In this document: piece by piece, positions 1 through 6,239 of the stretch
How positions within the stretch are numbered: position 1 is the stretch's first letter
How the letters are laid out: every line of letters begins with the position of its first letter
Source of the DNA: JAAYZK01 sp964535025
Lineage (GTDB): Bacteria > Planctomycetota > Phycisphaerae > SM23-33 > FEN-1343
Reading direction: 5' to 3'
DNA length: 16,878 nt
NCBI GenBank assembly: GCA_964535025.1
Contig: CAZHRW010000027.1
Span: 1-16,878, forward strand
Made by a program: the position numbers and the translations under genes
The notes under the pieces: generated by a model
The model's input: only the letters and a program-made list of their open reading frames with translations
Database searches by the model: none
Told to the model about the DNA's origin: nothing

Positions 1-310
1 GCACGGCCCCGCCGGGCTCGACGGTCGCCCGCCACAGGTCGTCGCCGTCGCCGTCGGCGGCCGTCAGGGTCACCGCGATGTCCGTCTCCCGCAGGCGCCG
101 CAGGACGTCGGCCACGGTGGCCGCGTCGCCGTCGAGGTAGGCGTCGCCCAGCTCGTCGGTGGTGAAGGTCCACGCGTCGGCGCCGTCGGCCGAGGCGGTC
201 AGGACGAAGTGGGCCGGCGGGATGTCGTCACGGGTGAGGGAAAGTTGGATGCCGCTGAGGACGATCAGCCCCACGGCGATCACGATGGCGAGTCGTCGGA
301 CCGTAGTCAT
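1..310 (-). CDS. Hypothetical membrane-anchored or secreted protein, C-terminus missing
   Basis: The reading frame starts at the ATG whose first base is 310 and runs off the left edge after 103 codons, so only the N-terminal part is present. The product begins MTTVRRLAIVIAVGLIVLSG, a short basic N-region followed by a hydrophobic stretch (about residues 7-22). This is a signal peptide or a single N-terminal membrane anchor. The rest is acidic and rich in Asp, Ala and Thr, with no motif I recognise. A GGGAG stretch lies about 11 bases upstream, and a promoter-like pair lies further upstream on the same strand (367-395). The gene is divergent from the HEAT-repeat gene at 543. Function unknown. 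The choice of frame rests on the N-terminal segment, the upstream signals and the open frame to the edge. Confidence 0.6.
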   Translation of the reverse strand, partial: MTTVRRLAIVIAVGLIVLSGIQLSLTRDDIPPAHFVLTASADGADAWTFTTDELGDAYLDGDAATVADVLRRLRETDIAVTLTAADGDGDDLWRATVEPGGAV

Positions 311-366
311 AGGCTCGGCACTCCCGCGAATCGGTCGCCGTCCAGCACGGACGGCGTCGTGCCATG

Positions 367-395
367 ATGGTACCACAAGCGTCCGCGCGAGCCAA
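367..395 (-). promoter_or_regulatory. Probable sigma-70-type promoter for the leftward gene
   Basis: On the minus strand a TTGGCT box (390-395) and a TACCAT box (367-372) are separated by exactly 17 bases. Each matches the sigma-70 consensus at 4 of 6 positions. The predicted start of transcription, near 360, lies about 50 bases before the ATG at 310. Confidence 0.45.
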
Positions 396-450
396 ACGCC
401 TTCCCCGCCGGCGCCGGCCGTTCTCGCGACAAAAGCTCGAAAAGGGGAGG

Positions 451-479
451 TTGAACTGCGCCGGTGGCTGGGGTATACT
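451..479 (+). promoter_or_regulatory. Near-consensus sigma-70-type promoter for the HEAT-repeat gene
   Basis: A TTGAAC box (451-456) and a TATACT box (474-479) are separated by 17 bases. Both match consensus at 5 of 6 or nearly so, which stands out in such GC-rich DNA. Transcription would start near 486, leaving a leader of about 57 bases that contains the ribosome binding site at 531-535. Confidence 0.75.
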
Positions 480-530
480 GCAGGTGCACATCGGTATCAG
501 GTCACGAGTTTCGGCCGTTGCGGCATCGCA

Positions 531-535
531 GGAGG
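531..535 (+). promoter_or_regulatory. Ribosome binding site that fixes the start at 543
   Basis: GGAGG lies 7 bases before the ATG at 543 and downstream of the promoter at 451-479. The open frame reaches upstream to an ATG at 159, but that start lies before the promoter and has no comparable site, so 543 is the supported start. Confidence 0.8.
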
Positions 536-542
536 TCGAACG

Positions 543-1145
543 ATGAAAGTCTATCTAGGGACCACATCGGTCCAGGCAGGCCGGTATCGCAGGGACGGGA
601 TCCGCCCCATCGCCCCGGCCGAGGAGATCTGGTTCACCCGGTCGCTTCCGGTCGCCCGTGTGCGGGCCCGCCAACTGTCGCGCCGGCAGGGCGGACGTCC
701 GGCGGTGGCGGTCTGCCAGATCGACACCGGCCCGGCCCGGCGGCGGGCGGGGGAGGTGCGTTGTCGGGGGCCCATGGTCGCGGTGCGTCGGGTCGTGCCG
801 CCCGAGGCGGTTTGTGACGTCCAGTGCCTCGACACGGGCGGCGCGTGCGAGAACGGCGAGCCGGTGGTCACGGCCGCCGAGGCGTTCTGTTACCTCGACA
901 GCCCGTCGGCGCGGGTGCGGATGATGGGCGTGATGATGCTCGCCGGGCAGGACGGCCCCGAGGCCTTCGACTGGATCTGCACCCGCCTGGAAGACCCCGA
1001 TCCGCGGGTCCGCCTGGCCGTCGCCATGGCGCTGCGCCGACGCGGGACCGACGCGGTCGACGTGCTGGACGCGATGGGCTACGACGAGGACCCCCTCGTC
1101 CGCCGCGCCGCCCGTCAGGGCGGCGGCGTGATGGCGATGGCGTAG
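543..1145 (+). CDS. Small HEAT-repeat protein with a Cys-containing N-terminal region
   Basis: The product has 200 residues. The C-terminal part (about residues 118-192) holds HEAT/PBS-lyase-like helical repeats, seen in the recurring DPDPRVRLAVAMALRRRG-type pattern and in DEDPLVRRAA near the end. Such repeats usually form a superhelical scaffold for protein contacts. The N-terminal 110 residues are Arg-rich and contain cysteines at 58, 74, 91, 95 and 102, with no recognised domain. No signal peptide or membrane segment is visible, so a cytoplasmic location is inferred. The start is fixed by GGAGG at 531-535 and the promoter at 451-479. The gene stands alone and converges on the phosphohexomutase gene with only 8 bases between stop codons. 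A second HEAT-repeat protein begins at 16289. The partner and role are unknown. Confidence 0.8.
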   Translation: MKVYLGTTSVQAGRYRRDGIRPIAPAEEIWFTRSLPVARVRARQLSRRQGGRPAVAVCQIDTGPARRRAGEVRCRGPMVAVRRVVPPEAVCDVQCLDTGGACENGEPVVTAAEAFCYLDSPSARVRMMGVMMLAGQDGPEAFDWICTRLEDPDPRVRLAVAMALRRRGTDAVDVLDAMGYDEDPLVRRAARQGGGVMAMA

Positions 1146-1153
1146 AAACGACC

Positions 1154-2518
1154 TCACCCGTTGACCCACGACTCGGCGATCCGGCGCACCTCGTCGACGA
1201 GGGCCTCGGCGGTGCTCCGCTGCGGCGCTTCGGCGATGATCCGCATGATCGGCTCGGTGTTGGAGGCGCGGACGTGCACCCAGCCGTCGGGCAGGTCGAT
1301 GCGGAGCCCGTCGCTGTCATCGAACGCGGCGCCGTCGCGTCCGGCGAAGTGGGCGCGGGCGGCGGCGGCGACCTTTGGTGCGGCGTCGGCGGGGCAGGGG
1401 AACTTGGTCTTGATCATCGCGTAGCGGGGGATCTCGTCGACCAATTCGCTGAGGGCCTTGCCCGTCTCGGTCATCTGTGCCAGGATCAGCGCGATGCCGA
1501 CCATCGAATCGCGGACCGGCACGACCCGCGGATCGATGATGCCGCCGTTGCCCTCGCCGCCGATGATGCAGCGGTCGGCGAGCATCCGCCCGGCGACGTT
1601 CGCCTCGCCGACCGGGGTGCGGACCACCACCGCGCCGTAGCGGGCGGCGACGTCGTCGATCATCCGGCTGGTCGAGAGGTTCGCCGCCGCCGGGCCGCTG
1701 TGCCGGGCCAGGACGTAGGCCGCGCACAGCGCGAGGGTGTACTCCTCGCCGATGTAGGTCCCGCGCTCGTCGACCAGCGCCAGCCGGTCGGCGTCGGGGT
1801 CCTGGGCGAAGCCGACGGCGGCGCCGCTTCGGGCGACCTCGGCGCACAGGTCGGTCAGGTTCGCCTCGGTGGGCTCGGGCGTGTGGGCGAACAGGCCGGT
1901 CGGCTCGGCGTTCATGGCGACCAGGTCGCAGCCGAGCTCTTCCAGCAGCCTGGCCGTCCCCACGCATCCGGCGCCGTTGACGCTGTCGAGGACGACCTTG
2001 AACCGCCGGGCGGCGATGGCCTCGGTATCGACGATGGCCAGGACCCTGGCGATGTGCGTCGCGTGCGTCGAGTCGTGGGTCGTCTCCGTGCCGCACGCGT
2101 CCGGAGCGACGTAGGCGTAGTCGCCGCGCTGCCAGATCCGCTTGAGCTCGGCGGCGCCCTCGACCGACAGGGCCAGGCCATTGGGCCGGAGGAACTTGAT
2201 GCCGTTCCATTCGATGGGGTTGTGGCTGGCGGTGATGACGACGCCGCCGTCGGCGCCCAGCTCCCGCGTCATCAGGGCCACCCCGGGGGTGGTCACCAGC
2301 CCCAGGTCGATCGTCTTGACACCGCACGCCAGCAGGCCGCTGGTGACGGCGTTGCGAACCATGGGTCCGCTCGGACGGCTGTCGCGTCCGACGACGACGG
2401 TCTTGCCGGCTCCCAGCATCGTCCCGAACGCCGCGCCGAACCGTGCGGCGACCTCGGGCGTCAGCGTCCGGCCGATCTGCCCGCGAATGCCCGACACGCT
2501 CACCATCAGTCTGCTCAT
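1154..2518 (-). CDS. Alpha-D-phosphohexomutase, phosphoglucosamine/phosphomannomutase type
   Basis: This 454-residue enzyme of the alpha-D-phosphohexomutase superfamily moves phosphate between C6 and C1 of a hexose phosphate through a phosphoserine. All four family signatures are present: SGIRG at the N-terminus, the catalytic serine in TASHNP (S98), the Mg-binding DPDADR loop (D240, D242, D244), the sugar-binding GEGNGG loop (321-326) and the phosphate-binding RASNTEP (417-423). The GEGNGG loop and the VSGIRG start look more like the archaeal-type GlmM/ManB branch than the usual bacterial GlmM, so the substrate (glucosamine, mannose or glucose phosphate) is uncertain. GGGAG lies 6 bases before the ATG. 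It is the last gene of the operon running left from 5038, 33 bases behind the toroid gene. It could supply cell-wall precursors or serve the sugar pathway of its operon. Confidence 0.9.
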   Translation of the reverse strand: MSRLMVSVSGIRGQIGRTLTPEVAARFGAAFGTMLGAGKTVVVGRDSRPSGPMVRNAVTSGLLACGVKTIDLGLVTTPGVALMTRELGADGGVVITASHNPIEWNGIKFLRPNGLALSVEGAAELKRIWQRGDYAYVAPDACGTETTHDSTHATHIARVLAIVDTEAIAARRFKVVLDSVNGAGCVGTARLLEELGCDLVAMNAEPTGLFAHTPEPTEANLTDLCAEVARSGAAVGFAQDPDADRLALVDERGTYIGEEYTLALCAAYVLARHSGPAAANLSTSRMIDDVAARYGAVVVRTPVGEANVAGRMLADRCIIGGEGNGGIIDPRVVPVRDSMVGIALILAQMTETGKALSELVDEIPRYAMIKTKFPCPADAAPKVAAAARAHFAGRDGAAFDDSDGLRIDLPDGWVHVRASNTEPIMRIIAEAPQRSTAEALVDEVRRIAESWVNG

Positions 2519-2532
2519 CGTGTTCTCCCGAA

Positions 2533-2548
2533 AGGACCGTTCGGTCTT
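2533..2548 (-). other. Small hairpin in the operon gap before the mutase gene
   Basis: GACCG (2535-2539) pairs with CGGTC (2542-2546), extended by one wobble and one A-T pair. On the transcribed strand it is followed by a short CTTT and then the mutase ribosome binding site. It may tune expression between the two genes, but the loop is very tight and the T run is short, so this could be chance. Confidence 0.25.
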
Positions 2549-2551
2549 AGC

Positions 2552-3727
2552 TCACGTCTCGAAGAAATAGTACGGGTCAATCGCCCCCGCCACCCGCAGC
2601 AGGCCGCCGATGGCATAGGCGCCGGTGCGGGCGTTGGCGAGGGTGTCGGACAGCTCGTAGTCGTTGGCGCCGGAGAAGCCCAGGAAGGCCCCGTCGGCGA
2701 CGTCGCCGTCCCGCCGGACCTGCGTGCCGAGCAGGTAATCGACCGCCCGGCCGACGGCCGCGTCGGCGTCCAGGTCGATTCCGAGCACCCGCGCGGCATG
2801 CAGCTCGATGAGGATCGCCCCGGCGGCGCTGGGGACCGACCAGTCAACCGGGCCGAACCCGCCGTCGTCGCGCTGGGTGGCGAGCATCCGCTTGAGGAAT
2901 CGTACCGCCGCGTCGCGGTAGGCCGTCTCGCCCGTCGTCTTCCAGGCCGCGAGGTTCGCCAGGGCGCCGAAGTCGTCGTTGTACTGGTGCATGATCTGCC
3001 AGCCCCGCTTGGCGAACGCGCCGCGCTCGGTGCCGTCCAGCGGCTGGAGCGTGTCGCGGTCGAGGATGACGGTAATGACCCCGTCGGCGTGGAGGTGATG
3101 AGCGTTGTAGTGGTCGAGGATCGTCCGCATGGGCGCCAGGTAGGCCTCGTCGCCGGTGACGGCGTGGAGGCGGTGGAAGAAGAAGGCGCTGCCGCTGTGG
3201 AACGATCCGACCGTGTTGGGCGTCCAGGTGTCGCGGTCCCAGTGGGCGGTCCAGTAGGGGTAGCCGGCGGCCATCGCCTCGGTGGCGAACCAGGTGGCGA
3301 ACAGCTTGGCGCGCCGGAAGGCGTCGTCATCGTCGGCCTCCCGGGACCAGTCGAGCAGGCCCCACGCCGCCGTCAGGCCGTCACGGGGGTGGCTGCCGCG
3401 GGACTGGGGCGTGTTCTCGCACATGGCGCCGACGACGCGGGGGTTCAGCGGGCAGAAGTACTGCAGGCTCTTGAGGTAGCCGACGGCCCGCCCGGCGGCG
3501 TCGAGGTAGTCGGCATTGCCGGTAAAGCGGTAGCCGGCCAGCAGGGCGTCGACGCACACGCCGGTCGTCCAACTGGTCGTGCCGACGGTCGTCCGGCCGG
3601 CGGCGCAGTCGAACACGAAGGGGAAGCGGCCGAAATCGGCGCTCATGTCGTCGCGGTTCTGGTTGCGGACGAGGAAGTCCAGACCCGCGATCGCGGCATC
3701 TTTCGCCCGGGCGCTCAGGTTGGTCAC
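2552..3727 (-). CDS. Putative (alpha/alpha)6-toroid (six-hairpin glycosidase-like) protein
   Basis: The product has 391 residues and no signal peptide, so it is probably cytosolic. It is built from alternating amphipathic helices with repeated motifs of the type found in (alpha/alpha)6 toroids, for example 'TGNADYLDAAGRAVGYL', 'TGDEAYLAPMRTILDHY' and 'TGETAYRDAAVRFLKRML'. These recur with the spacing of helical hairpins, as in six-hairpin glycosidases and epimerases. The loops are rich in Trp, His and Asp, including HWDRDTW (162-168), HSGSAFFFHR (177-186) and HQYNDDFG (247-254), which are candidates for an active-site cleft. Start is GTG at 3727, with GGAGA 6 bases upstream and 15 bases behind the PHP stop codon; the next ATG (residue 28) is too far in. 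I cannot assign a family or reaction. A role on a carbohydrate is inferred from fold and neighbours. Confidence 0.75.
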   Translation of the reverse strand: MTNLSARAKDAAIAGLDFLVRNQNRDDMSADFGRFPFVFDCAAGRTTVGTTSWTTGVCVDALLAGYRFTGNADYLDAAGRAVGYLKSLQYFCPLNPRVVGAMCENTPQSRGSHPRDGLTAAWGLLDWSREADDDDAFRRAKLFATWFATEAMAAGYPYWTAHWDRDTWTPNTVGSFHSGSAFFFHRLHAVTGDEAYLAPMRTILDHYNAHHLHADGVITVILDRDTLQPLDGTERGAFAKRGWQIMHQYNDDFGALANLAAWKTTGETAYRDAAVRFLKRMLATQRDDGGFGPVDWSVPSAAGAILIELHAARVLGIDLDADAAVGRAVDYLLGTQVRRDGDVADGAFLGFSGANDYELSDTLANARTGAYAIGGLLRVAGAIDPYYFFET

Positions 3728-3742
3728 GATGGTTCTCCAGGG

Positions 3743-5038
3743 TTACCGCTGCAGCGACTGGCGGCCCAGTCCTTCGAAGTAATCGTTCTTGTCGGCGACG
3801 GTCTCGAACCGGTCGTTCGCCCAGTCGCTGAGGTACCCGTGCCCGCCGCGGAGGACGGAGATCGTGTGTCCGGCGAGGATGTGGGCCCCGCGGAGGAACG
3901 CGTCGCGCACCGGGGCCAGCTCGGGCGCGTCGAAGCTGTCGACGAACTTCAGCCCCGGGGCGTTCATCTCGGTCCCGACCACCAGCGGCAGGTGGCGTTC
4001 GTTGGCCAGCTCGACGATCCGGTAGAGGTTGGCCAGCTTGACCCTCTTTTCGGCGGGATCGGCGAGGTTCCAGTTGCGGTCGGGGATGATGTTCAGCGCC
4101 GCGACCCCGTCGGCCATCTGCAGGTCGAGCAGTTCGTCGATGGCCTGTTCGCCGGGGCGGCTGCCGTCCAGCCAGGTCATGGTGGGGATCCCCCCGGCGG
4201 CGCGGACGAAGGCGTTGAAGTCGGTCATCGCCGGGAAGGTCTCCGGCGTGGGAGCCTGGTAGCCCACGCCGCCGCGTTTCATCGTTTTCGAGCGGATCAG
4301 CGCCTGCAGGGCCCGTGCGTCGTCGACGATCTCCGCCAACGTCTCGGCGGGCGTGGCGAGCTTTTCGGCCCAGAAGGCGATCCGCTGGTCCCGGTCGGCG
4401 ACCACCCGCTCGGCCTTGGCCTGGTAGGCGGCGCAGAGGTGCCGTTCGGTGGGCGTGTTCGACGGCGACATCGGCAGGACATCGGCGGCATAGTCCAGCG
4501 CCACCGGGTCGAGGTAGGCGTTGACCCGCTCGACGACGTCCATGTTCCGCTTGCGCGCGTTGGTGCGGAGCATCTCGGCGAAGCGGGCGGCGGCGGGGTC
4601 GTCGATGGCGGATTTGACGAACCCGGTGCCCATGTGGTAGGTGATGCCCGGCTCGCCGGGGGAGGTGATCTCGCGGTCGGCGAACTGGGGGATGTACACC
4701 CGCGTTTCCATGCCGGCGACCGTCTTGATGCCGACCTTCCTGCCGGCGGCGAAGAACTCGTCGACCCCGTCGAGGACGTCGAAGTCGACCAGGCCGACGA
4801 TCTCGAGCCCCTCCCGCCGGGCCCGCCAGACGATGTGCGAGGGGGAATAGCCCATGGCGTTGTACGAGTAGAACGTATGGGCGTGCAGGTTTACCTTCGG
4901 CTGGGCCGGCGGCAGGCCGATCTTCCCGTCGTCGACCCTGGCCATCAGCCCGTCCAGGGCCGCGTCGCGCTCGGCGCGGTCGAAGCTGTCCAGTTGCGCC
5001 TCCAGGGCGGCGATGTCGTCCACGTGATCCGGTGTCAT
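3743..5038 (-). CDS. PHP-domain metallohydrolase-like protein
   Basis: This 431-residue protein belongs to the PHP superfamily, whose members usually cleave phosphoesters with a trinuclear metal centre. The first motif NLHAHTFYSYN (H52, H54) is clear. The second motif reads VDFDVLDG (D85, D87) where TDHD is usual, so the histidine is replaced by Phe. E111 (GMET) and H135 match the next metal-ligand positions. Later GTEMN (E357) and GAHILAGH (H386, H391) resemble the closing ligands. About 200 residues lie between the N-terminal motifs and the final ones, longer than in histidinol phosphatase-like members. No signal peptide. AGGAG lies 7 bases before the ATG. It is the first gene of the leftward operon and divergent from the MDR dehydrogenase. 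Substrate unknown; a sugar phosphate is a reasonable guess from context. Confidence 0.85.
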   Translation of the reverse strand: MTPDHVDDIAALEAQLDSFDRAERDAALDGLMARVDDGKIGLPPAQPKVNLHAHTFYSYNAMGYSPSHIVWRARREGLEIVGLVDFDVLDGVDEFFAAGRKVGIKTVAGMETRVYIPQFADREITSPGEPGITYHMGTGFVKSAIDDPAAARFAEMLRTNARKRNMDVVERVNAYLDPVALDYAADVLPMSPSNTPTERHLCAAYQAKAERVVADRDQRIAFWAEKLATPAETLAEIVDDARALQALIRSKTMKRGGVGYQAPTPETFPAMTDFNAFVRAAGGIPTMTWLDGSRPGEQAIDELLDLQMADGVAALNIIPDRNWNLADPAEKRVKLANLYRIVELANERHLPLVVGTEMNAPGLKFVDSFDAPELAPVRDAFLRGAHILAGHTISVLRGGHGYLSDWANDRFETVADKNDYFEGLGRQSLQR

Positions 5039-5065
5039 GACCGTACTCCTTTCGCTCGCCGGGCG

Positions 5066-5093
5066 TTGACCCGCCCGGCGGGGTTGCCATAAT
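5066..5093 (+). promoter_or_regulatory. Promoter of the rightward dehydrogenase operon
   Basis: A TTGACC box (5066-5071) and a CATAAT box (5088-5093) are separated by 16 bases. Each differs from consensus at one position. Transcription would start near 5100, inside the inverted repeat at 5092-5108, and leave a leader of about 80 bases before the ATG at 5181. Confidence 0.65.
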
Positions 5094-5108
5094 GAAGCCA
5101 GTATTCAT
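5092..5108. promoter_or_regulatory. Inverted repeat, likely shared operator of the two divergent operons
   Basis: ATGAA (5092-5096) and TTCAT (5104-5108) form a perfect inverted repeat around a 7-base spacer. It touches the -10 box of the rightward promoter, covers its predicted start, and overlaps the -10 box of the leftward promoter (5100-5105). A dimeric repressor bound here would block both. The regulator family cannot be named from this site, and no regulator gene is in the window. Confidence 0.5.
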
Positions 5109-5127
5109 CCTGAGCGTTCGTTTTCAA
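5100..5127 (-). promoter_or_regulatory. Promoter of the leftward PHP-toroid-mutase operon
   Basis: On the minus strand TTGAAA (5122-5127) and AATACT (5100-5105) are separated by 16 bases. The -35 box matches consensus at 5 of 6 and the -10 box at 4 of 6. The predicted start, near 5093, gives a leader of about 54 bases before the PHP start codon at 5038. Confidence 0.5.
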
Positions 5128-5180
5128 GCCTGCAAGCGGCGGCCGGCCGTCCGCCCGGCCCGTCCGTCGAGGAGTCGCCG

Positions 5181-6224
5181 ATGAAAGCCATGGTGTTGAC
5201 GGGCCTCCGCAAGATGGAGATGCGGGAGGTGCCCGAGCCCGAAATGACCGCCGACAACGACGTGCTGATCCGGTTGAAGCGCGTGGGCGTGTGCGGCTCG
5301 GACGTGCACTACTACACGACCGGCCGGATCGGCTCGCAGGTGGTGCAGTATCCCTACCGGGTCGGCCACGAGTGCTCGGGCATCGTGGAGAAGGTGGGCC
5401 CGGCGGTTACGAACGTCAAGCCGGGCGACCGGATCGCCGTCGAGCCGGCCCAGCCGTGCTTCGAGTGCGACCAGTGCCGCATGGGGCGGATCAACACGTG
5501 CCGCAACATCCGCTTTCTCGGCACGCCCGGCCAGGGCCCGGGGTGCCTGTGCGAGTGGCTGGTGATGCCGTCGCACTGCTGCTTCCCCGTGCCGGATTCG
5601 CTGTCGCTGGACGAGGCGGCGCTGGTCGAGCCGCTGTCGATCGGCGTCTACTCGGTCCGCCAGTCGATCCCGATGGCGGGGGCGACCGTCGGCATTCTCG
5701 GCGTCGGGCCGATCGGCCTGAGCTGCATGCTCCCCGCCCGCCACGCCGGCGCCGCGGCCATCTACGTCACCGACAAGCTCGACGAGCGCCTCGCGGCCGC
5801 CAAGGCCGCCGGGGCGGACTGGGCGGGCAACACCGAGACGACCGACGTCGTCGCCGGCATCGCCGACGCCGAGCCGGGCCTGCTCGACGTGGTCTTCGAG
5901 TGCTGCGGCCAGCAGGAGGCCCTCGATCAGGCCCTCCAGATGCTCCGCCCGGGCGGCACGCTGATGCTGGTGGGCATCCCGCAGGTCGATCGCGTGTCCT
6001 TCTCCATCGACGAACTCCGCCATCGGGAGATCACGATTCACAATGTCCGCCGGCAGGCCCACTGCGTCCAGGCGGCGATCGACCTGGCCGCGGCCGACGA
6101 CGTCGACGTGAGTTTCATGCTGACCCACCACTTCCCCTTCGACCGCAGCGGCGAAGCCTTCGACCTCGTCGACCACTACCGCGACGGGGTCATCAAGGCG
6201 ATGATTACACTGGACGGACACTGA
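5181..6224 (+). CDS. Zinc-dependent MDR dehydrogenase, sorbitol/polyol dehydrogenase-like
   Basis: This 347-residue medium-chain dehydrogenase has the length typical of the family. It should oxidise a secondary alcohol of a polyol, sugar or sugar acid with NAD. Catalytic zinc ligands are C38 (GVCGSDVHYY), H63 and E64 (GHE), with E150 nearby. The structural zinc site has four cysteines at 93, 96, 99 and 107. The Rossmann loop GVGPIG (174-179) binds the nucleotide. Asp198, at the end of the second strand (YVTD), favours NAD over NADP. GVCGSDVHYY plus the structural cysteines point to sorbitol, xylitol or L-iditol dehydrogenase-like or threonine dehydrogenase-like members; the substrate is not decided. 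GAGGAG lies 6 bases before the ATG. It is the first gene of the rightward operon, 15 bases before the beta-helix gene. Confidence 0.92.
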   Translation: MKAMVLTGLRKMEMREVPEPEMTADNDVLIRLKRVGVCGSDVHYYTTGRIGSQVVQYPYRVGHECSGIVEKVGPAVTNVKPGDRIAVEPAQPCFECDQCRMGRINTCRNIRFLGTPGQGPGCLCEWLVMPSHCCFPVPDSLSLDEAALVEPLSIGVYSVRQSIPMAGATVGILGVGPIGLSCMLPARHAGAAAIYVTDKLDERLAAAKAAGADWAGNTETTDVVAGIADAEPGLLDVVFECCGQQEALDQALQMLRPGGTLMLVGIPQVDRVSFSIDELRHREITIHNVRRQAHCVQAAIDLAAADDVDVSFMLTHHFPFDRSGEAFDLVDHYRDGVIKAMITLDGH

Positions 6225-6239
6225 CAGGAAAGGTTTTTG

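Noticed and set aside
159..542. Upstream extension of the HEAT-repeat gene
   Set aside because: The promoter at 451-479 and the GGAGG at 531-535 place the start at 543, and the extension overlaps the divergent gene.
824..5092. Very long plus-strand open frame (1422 codons) across three minus-strand genes
   Set aside because: It lies opposite the mutase, toroid and PHP genes, all of which have clear motifs and ribosome binding sites. Its product is Gly/Val/Asp/Arg-rich without domains, as expected for an antisense frame in GC-rich DNA.
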